Assembly (NCBI GenBank): GCA_016744015.1
Contig: JADGFD010000001.1
Coordinates: forward strand, 186,001 to 250,000
DNA from: Paracoccaceae bacterium
GTDB lineage: Bacteria; Pseudomonadota; Alphaproteobacteria; Rhodobacterales; Rhodobacteraceae
Direction of reading: 5' to 3'
DNA: 64,000 bases
The translations under genes and the position numbers were made by a program. The notes under the pieces are model-generated. The model was not told where the DNA came from, searched no databases, and worked only from the letters and a program-made list of their open reading frames with translations. This document shows positions 60,487 to 64,000 of this stretch, piece after piece. How positions within the stretch are numbered: position 1 is the first letter of the stretch; every line of letters begins with the position of its first letter.

Positions 60487-61056
60487 ATGAGCGACGATAA
60501 AGACGAAAAAGCCCCCTTTTCCCCCGAGCGGATCACCTTTGAGAACCGCTATGTAACGGTAGTGGGCGAAATTAATGACAAGCTGGCCAAGGCGACCTCT
60601 GAGCGCTTGCTGGCATTGGCAGCGGTCAGCGATGACCCTATCACCATGTTCATTTCTTCCCCCGGTGGGCATGTGGAATCAGGTGATATGGTGCATGACC
60701 TTATCAAATTCATCAAACCCGAAGTGCGGGTGGTTGGCTCTGGCTGGGTGGCTTCGGCGGGGGCGCTGATATTTATTGGTGCCAAGAAGGAAAACCGTTT
60801 TTGCCTGCCCAACACGCGGTTTTTGCTGCATCAGCCTAGCGGTGGCATTGGTGGCAAAGCATCTGACATCGCCATTCAGGCCGAGCAGCTTGAAATTATG
60901 AAAGCTCGTTTTGAGCGCATTTTTGCGGAAGCCACAGGGCAGACGCCGGAAAAGATTGCTGAAGATACCAAGCGGGATTTTTGGTTGAACACGGATGAAG
61001 CTGTTGCTTACGGGCTACTTGGTAAGGTGATTACTTCGGCAGCCGATCTTGACTAA
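60487..61056 (+). CDS. clpP: ClpP-type serine protease subunit, variant form
   Basis: The ATG at 60487 follows AGGAA by 7 nt; the upstream codons belong to the leader. The 189-residue protein retains the Clp fold and triad: Ser90 in GWVASAGALIFIGA, His115 in FLLHQPSGG and Asp164 in TKRDFW. FISSPGGHVESGDMVHDLI is the oxyanion and substrate loop. It differs from housekeeping ClpP, where the serine motif reads close to GQAASM-GA, so it is a ClpP-like paralogue that may pair with ClpA/X or another ClpP. A strong terminator follows. Confidence 0.88.
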   Translation: MSDDKDEKAPFSPERITFENRYVTVVGEINDKLAKATSERLLALAAVSDDPITMFISSPGGHVESGDMVHDLIKFIKPEVRVVGSGWVASAGALIFIGAKKENRFCLPNTRFLLHQPSGGIGGKASDIAIQAEQLEIMKARFERIFAEATGQTPEKIAEDTKRDFWLNTDEAVAYGLLGKVITSAADLD

Positions 61057-61080
61057 TTTGGCCGTTACAAGCTGATTCTT

Positions 61081-61112
61081 GGCGGGCACGCGAAAGCGCC
61101 CGCCATTTTTTT
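61081..61112 (+). terminator. Rho-independent terminator of the clpP-like gene
   Basis: GGCGGG..CGC-GAAA-GCG-CCCGCC (61081-61104) with a GNRA tetraloop and a 2-nt bulge is followed by ATTTTTTT. It lies 24 bp after the stop. Confidence 0.92.
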
Positions 61113-61140
61113 GTGCCAACATGTGCCTATTGGAGGACAC

Positions 61141-61791
61141 ATGGATTTAATCACCAAAAATCTGGCGGCGCGCTATGATGCGGCGGCCAAAGGCTGGAAC
61201 GGTAAAATCACACCGCTGGGGTATCCTGCGGCTTATGCTGCACTGGCTGAAAAACTTGGCATGGTTGACGCAGCCGCGCTGGATATTTTGGACGCAGGCG
61301 CAGGGAGCGCAAGCTTTTCCGGCGCCTTTATTGCTGTGCATGGCCCCCCTAAAAGCCTGACATTGCGCGACATTTCTGCCGATATGCTTGAGGTCGCGCA
61401 GCGAAGTTTGCATGAAACAGGCATAGAGGCTCATTGCGTATCTGGCGATATTGAGTCGTTACCAGCTGCGCCGGTTTTTGACCTTGTTCTCTGCGCCCAT
61501 GTGATTGAGCATTGCCCCTCGCCGGCGGCGGCGCTGAAAGCGCTTCGAGGGACCTTGCGGCCTAACGGGAAGTTGCTTTTGGTCGTGAGTAAACCGCATT
61601 GGTGCACGACCCTTATCCGTTTGATTTGGCGTAGCAGGGCCTTTCACCCCGAAAAAGTGCATGCTCTTTTGGCAGCGTCGGGCTTTGATAATGTTGAAAA
61701 CGTTGCGTTTGCTTCTGGCCCACCAAGTCGCACCAGTATGGGATATATTGCAGCATTACAGGAGGAAAATCATGATAATTGTGATTGTTGA
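61141..61791 (+). CDS. Class I SAM-dependent methyltransferase
   Basis: The ATG at 61141 follows GGAGG; the longer frame would start inside the preceding terminator. The 216-residue protein has LDILDAGAGSASFSGAFIAV (SAM motif I, near residue 45), TLRDISADMLEVA (motif II) and DLVLCAHVIEHCPSPAAALKAL (motif IV). The substrate is unknown. Its last 20 bp overlap the start of the next, broken gene. Confidence 0.87.
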   Translation: MDLITKNLAARYDAAAKGWNGKITPLGYPAAYAALAEKLGMVDAAALDILDAGAGSASFSGAFIAVHGPPKSLTLRDISADMLEVAQRSLHETGIEAHCVSGDIESLPAAPVFDLVLCAHVIEHCPSPAAALKALRGTLRPNGKLLLVVSKPHWCTTLIRLIWRSRAFHPEKVHALLAASGFDNVENVAFASGPPSRTSMGYIAALQEENHDNCDC

Positions 61792-62062
61792 ATTTGAATT
61801 GGCTGTTGAAAACCAAAATATGGTTTTGGGGGTTTTGACAGACGACGGCGAGACTGCCCAAAAGCTGTAAGGCTGTTTGGGGTTTAAAATCCTGCGGGTT
61901 GCGGGCTCAAATACGGGTTGGGTGCTCGTGGAAGAATGGCAAGATATGGCCGCGTTTGGCGCCTATAAAGCCAGCCCCGGGTTTGCGAGTGTGGGGGAGG
62001 CGCTTATGCCCAATATGCTGGCCCCACCTCGCAGCCGCGCCTTTGAGGCCACGCTTGCCTGA
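61772..62062 (+). pseudogene. Antibiotic-biosynthesis-monooxygenase-like gene with one in-frame stop
   Basis: From ATG 61772, behind AGGAGG, the frame reads MIIVIVEFELAVENQNM... to AQKL, then TAA at 61868-61870. It continues without a shift as GCLGFKILRVAGSNTGWVLVEEW... to a TGA at 62060-62062. The join AQKL-x-GCLGF is exactly where ABM/NIPSNAP-like proteins continue, so one substitution (for example GAA or CAA to TAA) broke a 96-residue protein. Two short products or a sequencing error are alternatives. It overlaps the methyltransferase end by 20 bp and precedes an AraC regulator. Confidence 0.75.
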
Positions 62063-62089
62063 AACCGCTTGCGCCCCTAGGATACCGCC

Positions 62090-62839
62090 ATGAGCCAGCA
62101 CTCCGCCTATTGTTTTTACAAGGTTTTTGAGCCTGAACCGGCCAAAACCATTCAGTTTGACAGGCACTACCTGCTTTATGCCGCCAAGGGCAGCATGCGG
62201 CTGGAAGCGGCGGGGAAAACATGGGTCTTGCCGCCGTCTCGTGCGGCTTGGCTGGCCGCAAACACGCCCATTGGCATGAGCTTTTCCACACCGATCACCT
62301 GTTGTTCGGTGCTATATGACCCCGCCAAATTTTCGGCCCCAAAGCAGCCCTGCACTGTGTTTGAGATAACACCTTTAGCGCGAGAAATGATTTTGCACTG
62401 TCGGGCATGGGGGCCGGAGGCCGCCGCGCATGAGCCCTTGGCTGCGCAAATGTTTGCCACGCTCGCAACGCTCAGCCAAAAGCTGGCCGATGCGCCGTGT
62501 AATATCTGGATTCCAACAGGGTCTTCGGCTGGCCTAAAACGCGCATTGCGGTTTACCCAAGCGCATCTGGATGCGGATATCTCCTTGGCAGAGGTCGCCG
62601 CTGCGGCCCATCTTTCCGAGCGCAGTTTAGCGCGGCGGTTCTCGGAGGAAATCGGGATGACTTGGCGCCAGACCCAACGAAGAATGCGGATGATTAGCGC
62701 GATGGAACTATTGGCCGAAGGCGCGCGCATTACCGACATTGCCTTCGCTGTTGGCTATAGCTCGCAAAGCGCCTTTAATGCAGCTTTTAAGGCCTTTTCA
62801 GGTGAAAGCCCCACCGCGTTTTTACGGCGCGAAATGTAA
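62090..62839 (+). CDS. AraC-family transcriptional regulator
   Basis: The 249-residue protein has an N-terminal cupin-like sensor (HYLLYAAKGSMRLEAAGKTWVLPPSRAAW) and a C-terminal AraC domain with two HTHs: LAEVAAAAHLSERSLARRFSEEIGMTW and ITDIAFAVGYSSQSAFNAAFKAF. It lies 27 bp after the broken monooxygenase-like gene and may control it. A bidirectional terminator follows immediately. Confidence 0.9.
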   Translation: MSQHSAYCFYKVFEPEPAKTIQFDRHYLLYAAKGSMRLEAAGKTWVLPPSRAAWLAANTPIGMSFSTPITCCSVLYDPAKFSAPKQPCTVFEITPLAREMILHCRAWGPEAAAHEPLAAQMFATLATLSQKLADAPCNIWIPTGSSAGLKRALRFTQAHLDADISLAEVAAAAHLSERSLARRFSEEIGMTWRQTQRRMRMISAMELLAEGARITDIAFAVGYSSQSAFNAAFKAFSGESPTAFLRREM

Positions 62840-62840
62840 A

Positions 62841-62864
62841 AAAGCCACCCCGAAGGGTGGCTTT
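62841..62864. terminator. Bidirectional terminator between AraC gene and DUF1127 gene
   Basis: AAAGCCACCC-CGAA-GGGTGGCTTT is a perfect 10-bp stem with A-runs before it and T's after it. It therefore works for both converging transcripts. Confidence 0.9.
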
Positions 62865-62886
62865 GGAAATCGTAACGAAAGGAAAA

Positions 62887-63105
62887 TTAGTGCTGCAAGG
62901 CACGTTGGGAAGCTGCGCGGATGTTTGCGCGCTCCAAGCCGATATCTTCAAGCTGGGCGTTGCTCAGGCCTTGCAGCACCTGTTCGGTTTTGTGAGCGCG
63001 GTAAGCGCCCACAATGCCGCTGATCAAAGCGTCAAATGCGTTTACGATGCGGAAGGTGGAAACGGCCCCAAAAGGTACCGCACGAGAAGTTGTCATGATA
63101 GCCAT
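62887..63105 (-). CDS. DUF1127-family small protein
   Basis: The ATG at 63103-63105 follows AAAGGAG and starts MAIMTTSRAVPFGAVS; the longer frame is not supported. The 72-residue product has the DUF1127 hallmark LQGLSNAQLEDIGLERANIRA near residue 45, with a basic, helical N-terminal part. In alphaproteobacteria such small proteins are highly expressed and linked to RNA metabolism, phosphate and carbon adaptation. It is monocistronic. Confidence 0.88.
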   Translation of the reverse strand: MAIMTTSRAVPFGAVSTFRIVNAFDALISGIVGAYRAHKTEQVLQGLSNAQLEDIGLERANIRAASQRALQH

Positions 63106-63295
63106 CAGAGGGGCTCCTTTAAGTTTGTGTTGGCCGATATCTGCATCGGGTATCTGGCAAATAGGCCTAGAAGCTGAGTCAGACAAGCTGCATTTTGCCA
63201 TGCCCGCTATGCGGTTTTTGCATGGGTAAGGGTTTTCCTCTTGGCGCTTGTTCCCCTTTCGTGCTAAAGCTGGCAAAACAACAGGGAAACAGGCA

Positions 63296-63802
63296 ATGCG
63301 GGTGATGGGAATTGATCCGGGGCTTAGGCGCACCGGATGGGGGGTGGTGGATGCTGTGGGCAGCAAAATTACTCATGTTGCGAACGGCGTGTGCGCCTCC
63401 GAGGGGGATGATCTCTCAGAGCGTTTACTTAGCCTTTACATGCAGTTAACCGATGTCATGCACCGCTATCAACCGGAAACGGCAGCGGTGGAGCATACCT
63501 TTGTGAATAAAGATGCGGCGGGGACACTGAAGCTTGGGCAAGCCCGCGGCATATGTCTTTTGGTGCCCGCCAAGGCAGGGCTTGAGGTGGCAGAATATGC
63601 CCCGAATGCAGTGAAAAAAGTGGTGGTCGGCGTGGGGCACGCCGATAAAAAGCAGGTGGAGCATATGGTGCGCTTGCAGCTTCCGGGCATAAGCATTGCC
63701 AATGCAGATGCTTCAGACGCCCTTGCCATTGCCCTTTGCCATACCCACCACGCGCGGTTTTCCAACCGTTTACAAACCGCTATTGAAAAGGCCAGCGCAT
63801 GA
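63296..63802 (+). CDS. ruvC: Holliday junction resolvase RuvC
   Basis: The ATG at 63296 starts [16 protein letters not shown], matching the family; the longer frame runs into the intergenic region. The 168-residue nuclease has acidic catalytic residues in GIDPG near residue 6, VEHTFVNKD near 68 and [12 protein letters not shown] near 142. It cleaves Holliday junctions with RuvAB. The stop overlaps the ruvA ATG by 4 bp (ATGA). Confidence 0.96.
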   Translation: MRVMGIDPGLRRTGWGVVDAVGSKITHVANGVCASEGDDLSERLLSLYMQLTDVMHRYQPETAAVEHTFVNKDAAGTLKLGQARGICLLVPAKAGLEVAEYAPNAVKKVVVGVGHADKKQVEHMVRLQLPGISIANADASDALAIALCHTHHARFSNRLQTAIEKASA

Positions 63803-64000
63803 TCGGAAAAATATCAGGACGGCTAGATTATATCGGTGCCGACCATGTGATGATTGATACTGGCGGGGTGGGTTATGTGGTTTTTGTGTCCTCCCGCACG
63901 CTGGCTGCGATGCCCCCTTTGGGGGGGGCGGTGGCGGTATTTACTGAGCTTCTGGTGCGCGAAGATCTGCTCCAGCTTTTCGGTTTTCTCAGCATGGGCG
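63799..64000 (+). CDS. ruvA: Holliday junction branch migration protein RuvA, N-terminal fragment
   Basis: From ATG 63799 the frame reads [20 protein letters not shown] and continues to [16 protein letters not shown] before the window ends, 67 codons in. These match the N-terminal OB-fold of RuvA (the family start M-I-G-x-L-x-G and the VREDxxxLFGF motif). It is translationally coupled to ruvC. Confidence 0.95.
   Translation, partial: MIGKISGRLDYIGADHVMIDTGGVGYVVFVSSRTLAAMPPLGGAVAVFTELLVREDLLQLFGFLSMG

Overview
The window is one contiguous stretch of a moderately GC-rich alphaproteobacterial chromosome, most consistent with Rhodobacterales (roseobacter-like). Pointers to this are a fused NuoE-NuoF protein, a haem-export block in the order ccmC-ccmD-ccmG, an FNR-type regulator behind its own TTGAT-N4-ATCAA box, an OlsB-type ornithine acyltransferase, an AcuI-type reductase, a short ClpP-like peptidase, a DUF1127 protein, and many GC-rich hairpin repeats just after stop codons. 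No rRNA, tRNA, CRISPR array, prophage or transposase was seen. The taxonomic call comes from gene content only.

Layout. 1-1.7 kb: two unrecognised minus-strand genes, the first cut by the window edge. 1.9-9.2 kb: an AGE-family sugar isomerase, purD, xseA, three tandem paralogous small secreted proteins, and an orphan NuoEF fusion. 9.2-16.7 kb: ftsY, a DMT exporter, yciB, a methyltransferase-TPR protein, ccmG-ccmD-ccmC and a DEAD-box helicase. 17-18.1 kb: a decayed RNA-repair locus (RNA ligase tail, HD domain, P-loop kinase). 18.1-23.3 kb: nnr, an FNR-type regulator, phoB, msrB and olsB. 23.5-28.7 kb: a Bcs1-like AAA ATPase and a five-gene ExbB-ExbD-ExbD-TonB-like operon in which the transducer ends in a DUF4384-like domain. 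28.9-32 kb: an FtrA-like regulator, an NTF2-like protein, tadA and rluB.

32.1-41.6 kb is the most coherent system: a bifunctional class II aldolase/short-chain dehydrogenase, a SorC-type regulator, an MtnA-type isomerase, an MtnK-type kinase and an RbsABC-type importer. Together they fit import of a 5-deoxypentose-like sugar (5-deoxyribose or 5-methylthioribose), C1 phosphorylation, isomerisation to the ketose 1-phosphate, cleavage to DHAP plus a short aldehyde, and conversion of the aldehyde by the fused dehydrogenase. Both divergent promoter regions carry the same operator-like sequence, which suggests one SorC regulon.

41.8-44 kb: a phospholipid trio (CDP-alcohol phosphatidyltransferase, cdsA, plsC-like). 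44.1-53.5 kb: a DUF1223 protein and an oligopeptide ABC importer transcribed away from two M20 peptidases, which fits uptake and hydrolysis of peptides or N-acyl amino acids. 53.6-60.4 kb: an acyl-CoA dehydrogenase behind a TetR-like palindrome, DinB, acuI, an MFS and a MATE transporter, msrA and prmA. 60.5-64 kb: a ClpP-like protease, a methyltransferase, a monooxygenase-like gene broken by one in-frame stop, an AraC regulator, a DUF1127 protein, ruvC and the start of ruvA.

At least five families of short palindromic repeats lie mainly at the 3' ends of genes. One copy appears to sit in frame inside nnr. Family recognition is from memory of motifs; no database search was possible.
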